In this document: positions 19,300 through 32,103 of the stretch, piece by piece | How positions within the stretch are numbered: the stretch's first letter is position 1 | Layout: each line of letters starts with the position of its first letter | Source: Tanypteryx hageni | Taxonomy: Eukaryota > Arthropoda > Insecta > Odonata > Petaluridae | Length of the DNA stretch: 64,000 nucleotides | Assembly: GCA_028673005.1 (NCBI GenBank) | Contig: CM054113.1 | Coordinates: 174,947,956-175,011,955, forward strand | Direction: 5' to 3' | Position numbers and translations under genes: made by a program | The notes under the pieces: generated by a model | The model's database searches: none | What the model was told of the DNA's origin: nothing | The model's input: the letters and a program-made list of their open reading frames with translations, nothing else

Positions 19300-21890
19300 A
19301 TTTATAAAGCTTGCTGAAATTATTTTATAATACTATATTTTTAGTCGTTTGGTGTATATGTATAATTTTTAATTTCACAGATTTGTTTTTTATGGTAAGT
19401 GGCTCATTAGATATTTTGTTTTAAATGTAGCTTAAAGTTGGCAGAATGTTGGGGATCCCTCACGTATTCATTATCTGAACATAAAATTATGTACTGAACA
19501 ATCGATGACTAACGTTCGCTGAGAAGGTATGTACAGAAAGGGAAATTCAGACTGCATACTGGGATTTCATAGAAAGCTATTTTTTACTCAAACAATTCCA
19601 CGAGAACTTTTTAGAATAATAAACCGCCTCGACAATTTGTTTGTATTTATCTATCCCAGTGTGTATTTAGAAAGCATTTTAAGCCTGGCGTGCTTCCAGT
19701 ACAATGAAGAGAAATACATGGTCCGCAGAAATAGGTCATAACGAGACTCCACTCCCTCGAGAACAGCATGGTGACCCAGGGGGCACGAACAATTGTAATT
19801 TAAGGTCTGTAACGTTGCCTCAGCGACCTAGGTACAACAGTTCGCACCGATTATATCGCGAAATTCTGGAAAGGCCCCGAGACCCGCGTTATAACCGAGG
19901 ACACGATCCCTTTGACCCAGTATCCTAAGTAGGTGCGAGAATTTATTTTTTACAATTTTCTGCGGTAGCTAAAATCAACGCAATGCAAATATTAACGATG
20001 ACATCAATCTAAAGTCGATACGATGGAAATGTCTCAAGTTCAACGTGGAACGTAGGGGAAGTAAGGTAGACCAGCGGTATATCCGAATCTGCGGTGTAAC
20101 CGACAGCGTTACAATCGGGTTGCACTGCATTTCCTTTGGCAGAAGGCTGCTTTCTTACAAGTCAATAAACGTCAACGAGATGAAGTGGTGTTTTTCCCGC
20201 GTGATATTTTACAACGAAGGTTGCTTCCAATTTCCCCGTATCTTACAGGAAGCCGTCGGTGTTTAATTTATTGCTTGTTTTTCTTATGAAATTGCGAGAA
20301 GAACTTTAGAACGGCGCCAATAATTCTTGCTCAACGGTGTTTGGCACTGCATCCTTCGATTAACTTTTTATCCGGATAAAAAGGAAAGGGAAGCGCAGGT
20401 AATACAATTTCGCATAGCTTTCTACAATGAGCAAATCCATATAAAGCGCGCGTGCAAGGCTGTCGACAAAATTTAAAAAAAATCTCGCCCCGGTCATTTT
20501 AGGCCATATGACGAGTGAATACTGTTAATTTATGATGCTAGGGGTTTTTTTCACTCAGGAGAACAGCATTGTCGCTTTTTACCCAGGAAAACAGGAGCGT
20601 TTTTTTCTCTTACGGGTTTGTCTAGAAACAATGGTGGTTCCTTTCAACAGGGAAAGAGAGAATAATTAATTTTCAATGCCACTGCAAACTTTCGTGAGAA
20701 TCTAGCCCGACTCGTTTTTAGCCCTCGGCTGAGTTTTACTTTTCTTTATCGCTGTTTCGACGTCTGACCTTCATTTTCACCGCCCCTCCCCAAAACCCCT
20801 CCAAACCCCTGTCCAACCTCAACACCATTCCGCCCAAACACCCCTCTCCACTCGGCTTAGAAAAAATTACGCGAACAATAGAGAGAGAGAGAGATCTTGA
20901 GGATTGGGAGGAGACTTTCCTTTTGGTTTCTATCCATCTCGAACGCCGCGGGTTTTGAATTAGTCATTTCAAGAAACTACGCGAACAATATGATCGACTG
21001 ATATTATGTCTCTGAAACCCTGAAAACGAAAATCGAGAAGGGAGATATCGCCAGCACATTATAAATTCCAAAACTGCGATCGACCAAGCGATGTGACAGG
21101 ATACATCCGAGATCTCATCGTCTGTGTTTGAAAGTTTACATTTCCAAGAGCCGGAATATTTTCTTGAAACGATGTAAACTGCATTTCAAATTACATTCGT
21201 TATTGTGATTTTTTTACACGGTTTCAGAGATGCAGTGTGAGATAGAAATAATATTTTTAAACATATAAAAATACATTTATAAAAATTTAGGTTGAGAAGT
21301 TCTGAGCTTTCAGAGTTCAAGGCTGGTCCTCGCGTTTATGTTAGTAGCCACAGGGTTCTCAACAGTCCACAACGTGCATTACCTTATTGAGCCTTGGCCA
21401 TTTAATGTATTATAACCTCTAGGAACTATGCATTGATCAAAATTAAATCAATGTTGCGGGTGAAATAACCATATTTTTTAACGAAATAAGCAGTTCATGC
21501 TTGCTGATAAGCATATCCATCTAAAAGGAACGTTTTAAATACTTCTTCGTGCAAGTATTTCCGTTCTCCTTAAGCGCTTTATGTCAAACAGTCACTTTCA
21601 TATTCACTACTACGATAATCGCAATTTGCAAGCTATTTAAAATGGAATATTACGGAGTTCCACGAAGTTCTCGGCCTTGTCTATTAATGTTAGTATATGT
21701 TTAATGCAGGTAGCCTTGTCTTTTCTCCCCTCTATTTCAAAAACTACTTGAGTGTAATTCTTTAAGCGTTTCCGATGAACATTGGGGCAATAATATATCC
21801 TTCGCCTGCGGAACACGACTTCGATTGCTATTCCGGGCGACGCACCGACTCACGTACGTAAAATCGCCGCTTTCACCGCATTACCATTGC
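19300..21890. other. No gene recognised
   Basis: Mixed composition. 19690-20270 is GC-richer with two moderate frames lacking domains. 20770-20860 is a C-rich stretch, and a GA run lies at 20880-20895. No repeat ends or RNA genes were recognised. Confidence 0.4.
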
Positions 21891-21903
21891 ACAATAAAAA
21901 ATT

Positions 21904-21978
21904 TTCCTTGGAAAATTCGAACCCGGCGACCTCATGGGAGCAGGGCAGTCACGCCAAATACGCCAACCTCATCCGAGG
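21904..21978 (-). repeat. tRNA-like SINE head
   Basis: On the minus strand: GGTTGGCGTATTTGGCGTGA, then CATGAGGTCGCCGGGTTCGA followed by ATTTTCC. The B box (GGTTCGAAT) is good; the A box is weak and the arms do not fold as a tRNA. Confidence 0.5.
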
Positions 21979-21999
21979 ATAAAACTTTCCCCGAACCAA

Positions 22000-22720
22000 T
22001 TAAACAGCGTTATTATTCGCCGCACCGTTAATTGAGGACGTCATAATTGTCAGGAATAGCTTCCTAAGTTAATTATGCATCTCATTGTCGAGTCGGTGAG
22101 CATTTTGTGTTAGACACGTAACTTGTATTTTCGAATACTCGCATTATTACTTTAGCTACGCTGACAAAAGAAGCTCGTGAAAATCGAGCTTAGGATACTT
22201 ACCACAATACTTTCTCTGTGTACTTCTTAGATGAGAAAGTAAAAAAACGCGTAGCATTTCATGGTGGGCAGAGAAGAGATTTTTTTATGTAGTACGAATA
22301 ATAAAATGGTTCTATTATAGGGTTAATGGCACTTTCATGTTCATATCCAGCGTTGCCGTATTTGTACCTGGTAATTTCCGAGGTTATTATTGCATGCAAC
22401 GAATTCATGAAAGGTTGAGTAATTAGCGTGGAGATTCATTTTCATTGACACATTTTTGTCTCGAGTCGTAAATTAGTCTCAGACACGCTCGTCGCTCGGT
22501 GCATTGACCTATATCTCAAGCGGAAACTAGCTTTCCCAGTAACTTTTATTTCGCCTCGTAGTATTTGGAAATAAATGGATAAAAATAACCAAGTAGATAT
22601 ACAAGTATAAGGAAATTTGTTCTATAAAAGTCACATATGAAAGGAAATATTTTATGTGAAAAATACCAGTACATATATTTGAGTGTAACACATGTTGTGC
22701 ATATGTATGTATGCATGCCT
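22000..22720. other. No gene recognised
   Basis: AT-rich. 22205-22245 carries an ACTTTCTC...GAGAAAGT hairpin shared with 14575 and 5470. Confidence 0.4.
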
Positions 22721-22728
22721 GTATATAT

Positions 22729-22870
22729 GTAACGGCAACTAGTTGTTGAGGAAAGGAAGCCCAGTGGACACTTGCCAATAGAGAGCCGCTGGTGTATCGG
22801 AGAGACACATGGATGGACTTAGATCGGACCTTTCGGGATGATCCTTTCCCTCAACAACTATCGTAGTTAC
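22729..22870. mobile_element. Short inverted-repeat element, 142 bp
   Basis: The left end is GTAACGGCAACTAGTTGTTG followed by AGGAAAGGA. The right end, read on the other strand, is GTAACTACGATAGTTGTTGA followed by GGGAAAGGA. The arms are about 29 bp with a few mismatches. AT-rich ATATATGTA-like sequence lies at both borders, so a target duplication cannot be fixed. Probable MITE of unknown superfamily. Confidence 0.65.
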
Positions 22871-22879
22871 CTTTCATAT

Positions 22880-23990
22880 ACATATATATTTTATTGTTCG
22901 TATTTATCATTTAGTAAAAAGATGGAGGGGAAGCAAAAAGCGCTTTAGAGGAATATGGCGGAACGGATAGAACGCCTACGACAAAGAAGGACCATGTGTA
23001 GGTTCCTATACATAAATAATTGCGCGAAATATCAATTTAAATTCGAATTACAGAAACTTCGTTTAAGTTCAATAGGACAAGCGAAAGAAGAGATGTGCTT
23101 TTTTCTTAGGGAAAGTTATGGATGTTAAAATTATCGAAGTTCTCATGTGCACTCATTCAACTGCAAAACATTCCATGGGTTACTCCATGTTCGTTCGCAG
23201 AGAAAACTCGGCTCAAAACGCGTAGAATTGGAAAAAACATCACGAGTACACCAACATTTTTATAATTACATAGCACGCCGTGCGTTTACCCTGAAGTACT
23301 GTTAACCATCGCTTAACGAATACTCCAAAATCAAGAAAGCGGCGCACGCCCGCGTGGTAAACAACGCGTTTTAAAACGCATCGTTACACGGGGAGGGAGA
23401 AAGGCTTTCTTCGGAATCGAAACCCGTCCCCTTTTTGTTAGCATGTCTTCGGGAAAGAGCTGCGTGTTTTTCGTGGCGAATAAGAGAGAAAAAAACGACG
23501 CGACAGGAAAAGTTCCGTGTTCGGTACCAAATCGGATTCTGTGGCACGCATTTTGATTTCATCCCGGCTCCCTCTCCTTGTCTCCCTTTCTCCGTCTATT
23601 TCTCTCTCCCTCTTCTTGTTTCTTTCTGCCTCTTCCTATTTCTCTTTCTCTCTCTCTCTCTGTCCCCTCCTTGGCGGGGCTATCAATTTTTTCTACTCCT
23701 AGAAATCCCTTAGTTTGTCTTTTTTAATCTTTACTCTTTCTCCACAAAATATCCATTTCACGGGAGACCGATTTTTTCTAGTCCAAAGCAGCACAAGTGG
23801 CATTATTTTGTTCATTAAAAATCAACAAATACGTGAGTAGCGCCTGGATATGTGGGAGAAATTTAAAAGAGGCTTCTTCCACCAAAATTTCGCATAAGTT
23901 TCAGCTTGACAAGACGGAAAATATTTGTATTATTTTTGCGAATATTCCGTGGTTAAAATTCAGCCAATCCAACACACACACTTTAGAACT
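22880..23990. other. No gene; pyrimidine tract at 23560-23690
   Basis: The tract is TC-rich with CTCTCTCT runs. Frames crossing it (23435-23713) are low complexity. Flanks are unremarkable. Confidence 0.45.
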
Positions 23991-23999
23991 ACTTGAACT

Positions 24000-25215
24000 A
24001 GGGCCCTGCGAAGCTTCGAGATTCGAATTCGAATCGGATTTAAAGATTTGATTCGATATCGCAAAAAACGATTTGTAAATTTCGAATCGGCAGACGATAT
24101 ATCGACCAATGAAAGTTTGATGTGTTCTTATTAAATAATTGGTCTAATTTTAACTCTCATTGTGTAATACTCGAAATATAAGGTACTGATGGGAGAAATT
24201 TTGTCATTTGGATCATCCCCCCCTTCCTTCCCCTCCCCAAGGTATGAACAACCACATACAGAGCGGTCGAAATATGGACCAGTGTCCACCTTATGGCTGC
24301 TACATTTCTTGATCCAAGATTTAAACTTGCCTTATTCACAGAAAACCAAGCGAACACTATAAAGCATTTTTGGAAGAATTCACTTCAGATTTATGAGATG
24401 CATTCCGGCAAGAAGGATAAGACAAAGAGCTAATTGTTCTAATACTTGATGTATAAAAAGCGAAGCAGAAAAGGTAAATCGTTTGGATACGTTATTTTTT
24501 TTAAATTAATGACTCGCAAAAAGAAGCATCGTAAAAAATGGACGAAATGTCCACACTTAAGGAGAAAGTACACCAATACACAAAGCAATCTGTGATGGAC
24601 CGCGATAGTGATCCATTATTTTACTGGAAAGAGAACAGTAGATCATACCCATTTTTGGCAAAAGTTGGGAGAGATTTGTCGGCAATTCTTACTACAAACA
24701 CTTCCTCAGAACGGGTAAATTTGGTGGATAATGTTATCGGACTTGCGATATTCTCTGTCTAACCATAGTACCGAGACTTTGATATGGGCAAAGAAGAAGA
24801 AAGATTTATCATTTACAATTTTAAAGAATCCTAACTTTGTATGTTTTATTTGAAATAAAGTGTACATTTTCTTGTATTTTTTTATTATTTCAACCTATAT
24901 GCTCATTATTATGCTATGTATATTTGATCACAAAGCCTAGTGCAGTTTTTCTGATACAACGTGACAAAAACATCCCGCCACCCTGACGATTGTGTTGTGT
25001 AGTGTTTCTAAGGCTGTTTTGGTGTGTTTTTTAAGATTCTCGACACAAAACAGAAAAACAAAAACTGGATAGCTAACTAAAGAGTTATTAGAAATGAAAA
25101 ACTTCAGCCTAGAGAAACTTAAATGTAAAAAAACTGCCCTGTTCGAGATTCGAATACTTTACGACGGTTCGATTCGAGATTCGATTCGTTCCATAATTTG
25201 AAATTCGCTAGGCCC
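24000..25215 (+). mobile_element. Eroded hAT transposon
   Basis: The borders look like degraded inverted repeats: GGGCCCTGCGAAGC at the left and, on the other strand, GGGCCTAGCGAATTTC at the right. Subterminal regions at both ends are full of GATTCGAATC/GATTCGATTC motifs. Between them lies a hAT transposase relic. No clean 8-bp duplication was found, consistent with age. Confidence 0.75.
24266..24765 (+). pseudogene. hAT transposase C-terminal relic
   Basis: Plus-strand translation from 24266 gives LMAATFLDPRFKLALF, the conserved LATxLDPRFK block of hAT transposases. After a break, the frame at 24538-24762 gives SDPLFYWKENSRSYPFLAKV, then LTTNTSSERVNLVDNVIG. That matches the hATC dimerisation domain (DPLxWW----yP-La--a---L-i-ts--sERvFS-aG). 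The second tryptophan and the FS-AG residues have changed. The N-terminal BED and catalytic parts are absent or unrecognisable. The stretch contains frameshifts and is non-functional. Confidence 0.82.
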
Positions 25216-25219
25216 AAAC

Positions 25220-26785
25220 TTAAACGTGTGCGTTTACAATGGGGACATAAATCTAGGATTAAAAATACCAAGATTTTGGCCGTTACCAAATCAAGGCAAT
25301 TTGGAAAATAAAATATTCGCGAATAAGAAGAAAGATCAATACAGAAAGATTATCTGTGCTGCATAGTGAAAATCGGTACATTATTGGATAAATCAGTCTC
25401 TCCATACCTTCATGTATATTCTCCTTGTCCCTATCTCCCTAATTCTCTCCCTCTTTATGTCCCTTTTTCTTCCTGTCTCTCTCTCACTCTCTCCCTGTTT
25501 ATCTCCTATCCTCTTTCCCATTTTCTCTCCCAGTCTCTCTCTCGCTCTCCTTCCCTGATTCTCTCCATCTTTTTCACTGCCTCTCTCTCTCTCTCTCTAC
25601 CTGCTACTACGTCTCTCTCATCCTATCTCTCTCTCCGTCTCTTTCCACATCTTCTCTCTGACTGCTTCTCACACTCTATCTCCCACTTTACTTTCCCTCG
25701 CAACTACACCCCTTCCTTCTTCCCCACCCCAAAAATAGCAAAACATTTAGCTCGGAATGAAAAATTCCCGTTAGCGACCGTGAAAGTGGACATCTTATCT
25801 TTCCCCTCACGAATTCCCTCTCCACTCTCTCGTTAAGGGATTTTTTCCATTTCGCTTTCGGTCTTTGTCGTAAGCCCGGAATGGAAAGCTGCATTGACCA
25901 TTAAGAATACCACTCACAGAGGGTGCTGGATATGTTTCCCTTCCCACCGTCCGGCCTGGGTTTTTTTTCCTCTCTCTATATCTCTTTGTTTGGCACTATG
26001 GCGACCGAAAGATGGAAGGGGAGGCTGAATCGCAACGAACTTAACGGTTTATTTATTTCGATTTTCGTTTCGAAAATAGCATCCTCTCCCACTACCCTCC
26101 GTCCGATCGGAATGTTTTATTTATTGTTTTTTTTTCGTACGCCCGCGCTATCGAAGTAACGCATCTTTCCGCGTGGGAAAATCGCGTTTCTTTTTTTCTC
26201 TCTTTTTCGAGTGCGGGCGGGGGGCGGGGGGGTTACTTTCGGATGCTCCTGGTGGCCGTCGGTGGGAAACGTGCCAGAAACATTTTTTTATTTCTTTTTT
26301 CCCGTTTCTTTTTACGTGAGAGGTTTCATTTTTGGCTAGATCAAGTCGATAGCGCATCAAGATTATTTTATGCATCAGATTCCTTTCTTTTTTTTCCTCT
26401 TCTGGAAATCAGACATGCGATTCACGCCGCGGGAACGCTTAACAATGTGCATTCAAGAATAATCCCTGTTTCGCTTTGTGCCGAACTTGGTCGAAGGGGC
26501 AGGTAGCGACCAAAATGTCCCTCGTTAATAGCATTACATCATATTTAGCTCAGGGTCGCTGGATGGAATGCTGTCTTTGGCATGGAAATATGTAATCAGC
26601 TTTGTAACTGCTATTAGTTCGGTTGTGTAAGCTTTATAAGCATTATTTAGGGATTACCGATAGTAACGCTTACAATGATTTACGTTTTATAATCTACTGT
26701 CGGTGTATCTCCGCTGGTGATGGCCCCCTTGTATCGGAATTACGCCCCTGTATGTCCCAATCTTTTTATGGCTTTAAAAAATCAT
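25220..26785. other. No gene; long pyrimidine tract
   Basis: 25395-25700 is an almost unbroken pyrimidine tract rich in TCTC and TCCC units. The 156-codon frame across it is an artefact. 25860-26520 is mixed, with T runs and a G-rich spot at 26214-26230. Confidence 0.5.
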
Positions 26786-26789
26786 GTTT

Positions 26790-26905
26790 ATCCAATAGCT
26801 ATAAAATAGTTTGGAAAGAATCTACTGTAAACGCTGATGAAGTCTGCTTTGTTGCCGATATGCGCTGCTGGTTTTCCCAACCATTTTCTGGCAATTAAAG
26901 AGACA
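26790..26905. repeat. Foldback repeat family, copy 4
   Basis: The left arm is CCAATAGCTATAAAATAG with TTGGAAAG. The right arm is GATGAAGTCTGCTTTGTTGC, then GGTTTTCCCAACCATTTTCT and GGCAATTAAAGAG. Arms are inverted and diverged. Confidence 0.65.
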
Positions 26906-26909
26906 TACT

Positions 26910-28080
26910 TGTTCAAATTTATTTCAGCCATAAGGTTATCCGGACAATTCTTTCTTGAACTCTTTATGGCGATATGAGCCACCAAATTTTTCAATACTAT
27001 GATAAAATGTTTTAGGGCTTGAATCTTGTGTAAATGCCGAAGTAAACGTAAGTGAAAGGCCAAATAAAGCGCTGCGCTTATTTTATCGGTGGAACGCACA
27101 AGTTATGAGGTGGGAAGTGTTAACAAAGAGATTCCTAAGTAGAAGTCAGGCCAGAGAGTTGTGTGCGGTCCCTCTTTTTAGCGGAAGGCGCGTCAGCGAC
27201 AGCGGAAATGGAAAGTGAAATTCCTCCTCTAAACGTGACAAGTTTGTATGCGGACCCCGCCATCAATAGGGACATTCAAGCGGCATCGGAGGTACTTTCC
27301 TCGTAAAACGTACTCCTCATCTGTGATGACAGAAATAGCCATTCGACGAGCGGAATCCTTCTCCATTCGAAGGAGACAGCAGCAGTTAGGAAAACAAATT
27401 TTATGGGTTTTAGTTCCGTCGACATATTTTATTGATTCCCAATCACGCCAAGCAGCAGACGGTTGAATGAATATGCACTGTTTTTATTTGATTTCGCCAA
27501 TTAAAAATTTTCATACGCAGTTTCTATCGTTGTATAAATGTCTAATGTAATTTAAAGAAAGTTGACGTGATAGCTAATTTCTCTTCCACGTTGCCACCAT
27601 GGTTAAAAAATAAATAAACCTTCCATTATCGCGGAATGTATTTTAAATAATAAAGACACTTATTTTCTTTCCTTATTCCCATTATATTGCGCCAAATTAT
27701 AAAAAACTAGAAACCCCTCGAGATACGATCGCGCTTACTTTGCGAATAAAATCGATTAATGAAATTTATGAAAAATTCCGAACGATCCAGTTCCGTTCCA
27801 CGAATGCGAATCAACGGATTCCGTAAACATTTGTTCTTATCCAATCTTCATTTTTAAACCAAATAAAGAACATCAAGGCAGGTCGAAGGACGAACGGAAA
27901 TACGTACAGGGGTTTAAAAAAAAATCCGCACTGAAGCTTATTCCGTCTCTTTCGAATGCGTAGTCGATCAGTGGAGAACTTTCGGGGACGTAATTAGCCC
28001 CTTAAGCTGTCGAGAAGTGGGAGTTCGAAGGGTTACAGGACAACAAACACCAGCCTCCTGGACCAAGAATAGAATCCCGA
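26910..28080. other. No gene recognised
   Basis: 27160-27450 is GC-richer, without domains in any frame. The rest is AT-rich. No repeat borders seen. Confidence 0.4.
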
Positions 28081-28084
28081 CGCA

Positions 28085-28680
28085 TCCTCCCCCACATGAA
28101 ATTATCTTCTCCTTGTGTTCCCCCTCCACCTCCCTTCTCCGAAGCCCCCCTCCCCTCCCTGCCCCTCCACCTTCCCCTCTTCCACCCCACCTACCTCCAC
28201 CTCAGCCTACTCCCTTCTCACTTTCCCGACTTCAAACCTATAAACGGAGTCTTTCCCTTTCTCCCCTTATCCGCCCCGCCATATTCTCCCTCACTTGAAA
28301 CTCCCTCCCTCCCCTCTCCCTCCGTTTTCACTCCTTTTCTCGAGAGGTCGTGGGAGACATTCCGGCAAGGCACGGAGGCGTCAGGAGGCAAAAGTTAGTG
28401 GCTTTAGTTGAGTGAGAGAGAAAGAGAGAATGCGAAGGAGAAAAGATGCCAGGAGATGATAACCCAATTACCTTTTCCAGAACGAGGGGCAAGGTTACGG
28501 AGAAGAGTGAAATGGCCGCGGTGAAAGTAGGAGGAATCTCAGAAGGAGGAAGGGGATGTGGGTGGATGTGGGAGGGGATTTTATCTGTAAGGGGGTGAGC
28601 TGTGTGTGTGCAGGTTTCGAGAAAATTGGAACAAGAGTTGGAGGGTGAAGTTGGTGTCAACCGAGATGGAGGAAGGAGGG
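28085..28680. repeat. Pyrimidine tract followed by purine tract
   Basis: 28085-28345 is strongly C/T-biased on the plus strand (CCCTCCACC-like units). 28400-28680 is strongly G/A-biased. The arms are not exact complements but are complementary in composition. Open frames on both strands here are low complexity. Confidence 0.7.
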
Positions 28681-29052
28681 CAGAGGTCGCCGTAAAATTA
28701 AAACTTATATGAGCACTTTGAGATCTTTTTCACTCCTGTATTATTATAAAAACCTTTGTATGTCGTTCTCTCACGCTGTCATCGTTAAGGTTTATCTTCA
28801 TCAGATTATGTACGCCAAATTTTATTTAGATATGGGATGACATTACATGTTGACCTACGCAATATGCGACGTAGTTAAGTTGATTTGTGCAAATTAAAGA
28901 TAAACCGTGATGAATATAAATAAAGGGCTGCCCTGAAAAAAGTAATCCATTGATTTCAGCTAGTATATATATATGTATAAACTTGGTAAGTGTCCGCGGG
29001 GCTTCCTTCAACACCTTGTTGCCACCCCCATCACTACCTTTTCTTTTCCTTA

Positions 29053-29056
<4 letters not shown>

Positions 29057-29122
<66 letters not shown>
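29057..29122. repeat. (TA)n(CA)n microsatellite
   Basis: About 26 TA units followed by six CA units. A shorter TA tract lies at 28963-28974. Confidence 0.95.
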
Positions 29123-29129
29123 ATTTTCT

Positions 29130-30330
29130 TTTGCCTGTAACAGTTCTGAATGTCCTTATAATATTTCTCTCTATGCTCTATTTTTCTGTGATGTAGGTTA
29201 TTTTAAAAAAGGAGCAAAACATAGCAATGGCTTACCCTTTTTGGGGCAACCCTGAATGTGTGTGCGTGTAAGAAAATATTAATCTACCAGGCATATCGCG
29301 AGGAGGTATTTAGCCTAATGGAAAGGAAGATGTATTTTGTCGGGAAATGGGAGAGGGGGTAGATGTATGGGGGGTGAGAAAGGTGGTGTGCGTGAGACAG
29401 AGAGGAGGAGGGGAATGGCTTGGAGATGAAGGGGAGTAAAACGCAGCATTATTCGGTTCATTGGAGCTCAATGAGCTGGGGTCTTTAATACTCGTAGGGA
29501 TTGACATAGACGCTCACGGCGGAGAAGAAGAGCTTTGTTTTTTACTCTCCGTCGTTTTCTTCGTTCTCGTTTCTCCCACGTTCATGAAATCGTAAAGTTT
29601 GTGTTACTTTAGCTCGCGAGAGTGGCTTTCTCTCTTTCTTTCTCTCTCTCCCTTGAAGGCTTGAAATTATTTACCGCCGAGATTTTTTTGAAAGTTGAAA
29701 TCGAAAATAGGGACGAGTGGAAGTTTTCTCTCCTTCCCTCTCTCAGCAGACTTTTGTGTCGAAGGAAAATGTGGTGACATCTAGCGTCTCATATTTTCGA
29801 TTTAATGATTGGTGGCGATGGAAATATTTATTTTAATGTTTAGCAGCGATGCGAGGAGGGACTTGCGCAACAGATGGAGCCGGCGCCAATTGTGGAGAGG
29901 AAATTAAATGCTGCTTGAAATCACGGGCAAGGAAATTGCTGCGGATGGAGTAGGCAAGCTTTCTCTTAAGTGGAATTGCAAAACTTTGGCAGAATAGCTA
30001 AGCTGTTTTTTTTACTCCAAGATTTTCGTTAAATATATTATAGTGAATCACAACTTGAGAGCGCTAACTGTAAAAGCGACGTGTCATGCAATTTCTTCGC
30101 TTGATCTACTTTCCTACTTTACTTCAGAAATTTATTATCAGCCAACAAACGTTCGAAAGAGAAATATCGAACTCACATTATGAATAAAATCAAACTGACA
30201 AACAGTTACTTAGGTAGTATTTTAGAATGAGCTGGTCGACTGTGAAAATGAATATCGCTAACCCATACTCTCGTAGCTGAATTCCTATCTACGGGTTTAA
30301 AAAAAATATTTTTAATTTTCACTTGGATAA
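29130..30330. other. No gene recognised
   Basis: 29330-29440 is purine-rich and 29620-29650 is a CT run. Nothing else identified. Confidence 0.4.
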
Positions 30331-30384
30331 ATCTGTGTGCGCATTATAATCGGAAATTTTCGAAATACGTAAGACAGCCAAAGT

Positions 30385-30431
30385 TTCAAAGAGCCGCATG
30401 CGTCTCCGGAGCCGCCGGTTGGCCACCTCTG
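30385..30431. mobile_element. Right end of a hAT MITE
   Basis: CAAAGAGCCGCATGCGTCTC, then CCGGTTGGCCACCTCTG. On the other strand this reads CAGAGGTGGCCAACCGG, then the GAGCCGCATG phrase typical of CAGGGGTGG-type hAT elements. The left end is missing. Confidence 0.6.
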
Positions 30432-30439
30432 CCCTAAGC

Positions 30440-32100
30440 GGTCGCCTAGATTGCCTGGCCACTATTTCCGCCTCTGTGCAGAGTAACAGGTTTTGTGTAC
30501 TAATGTAATGGGGCTCAGAAACTGCTATGCGAAACAACGATGGTTATTACATAAATCCCTACAGCAGTCTTCCATGATAGACTATGATAAATAAATAAAC
30601 ATATAAACCTAAACTTTTGGATGAAATGTCATTTATCACATCACAGACCCTAAAAAAAGAGTGCATTATATTAGAAAACTCGACAATTCATCTTAACTGA
30701 TCACAGTATTTAAAAATAAAACTCACGCTTACGCACGTAAAAGCGATTTCGACCAAATTGCAGCGGATCGATCGACCTCATACGTAACCGCGCGTATATC
30801 TTTCCCTAAGAAGGTTCCAGAAGGAAAAATAAAACGACCGCCCTCGCATCGCATAGCAAGAGCCGAAACGCGTCAGTCAGTGACGTATGGGAAAAAGTAA
30901 TTCCGGTATCCCGACCTTGTCCAAGATTTCTGGATCGGAGATGGGAAACGAGTTAAAACAGTAGTGGCGAAAATAAGCGATGACTAGCGTTTTCAGAAGA
31001 GATGCGTGATGAACGGGGGGAGGGGAGAGCGAATAGAGAGGGAGGAGGAGATGGAAGGTGGGGGGAGGAGGCGGAGGGAGAAGAAGCTAATGGGTCCGCA
31101 CCATCATATGTGGTCTGTCTACCGAGCAGGTTTTAGGCATACCTCAACTGTTTTTCTGAGCCCGAATCAGTACAAGTGATATATGTTTGCCCCTTAAAAA
31201 GCAGCGAATTAGGGAATATTTTGTGAAAAAATGAGTAAAATTGACGCATACTTCTTTTTGCTGAAATTTCGGGTATTAACTTTGCAAGGTACAGAAAAAT
31301 GTTTTTTAGTGCTCCCCTTTTCTAACGCTGTCGCTTATTACGCGGAATCTGTTATACTCTCCAAATTCTACATTGATTAGAAAATAAACCCACTATACTG
31401 ATAATAGATTAATCAATAAATTAAATTTTTGTATTTTATTATTTGTATAAATCACACGAGATTGAATTTGAAAGAAAAGCGAGAAGTTATAAGTCCATTC
31501 AGCATTGAGTCTATAGGATCGTGTATTTGATTATACGTGTGTTGCCGCGCCTGTATTATTTTTTACGAACACTATATGATTAAATTTCAATCGATCACCG
31601 AACATATTAAACTGTTTGCGTAGGTGAGGAAATATCGTTTATAATGTCGTAGACGAAAACGGGTATAACGTAACGATAAGCGAAGTAATTGACCGAACTG
31701 AGGCAAATTATAAAATAATAAATTGCAATGATCGTAAATAATTTTTTTAAATCGTCAAATTAGGCACAGTACTGAATAAATCAGTACTGTTGGTATTTTT
31801 AGGCATACTCAACCCCATTTGCATCATTCAAGTCCTTTCTCTTCATCTGTCACATCTTATTTCCTTCTTTTTAGGCACTTAATATTCCTTTACTCTTCCT
31901 ACTTCATCCATTCCAAACGCGTAGATCGCGATCTACGAGTTGCATGCAGTTATATTCTACGACTTGAATTTTTCGCTTTGCTTAAAATTTTGACCACTTT
32001 TTACAGATTAAAATTTTATTAATGCACAAACATAACGTTTTAAAATTATTTCGTTGCAAATGTTTTACAATCATTAGATAGATTTTTAATTTTATAACTT
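30440..32100. other. No gene recognised
   Basis: AT-rich, with a purine-rich stretch at 31015-31090 and a GC-richer patch at 30760-30880 (CGCATCGCATAGC). No domains or repeat borders identified. Confidence 0.4.
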
Positions 32101-32103
32101 TCT

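Noticed and set aside
25366..25836. 156-codon frame, leucine/serine-rich
   Set aside because: It is the translation of a simple CT tract and not a membrane protein.
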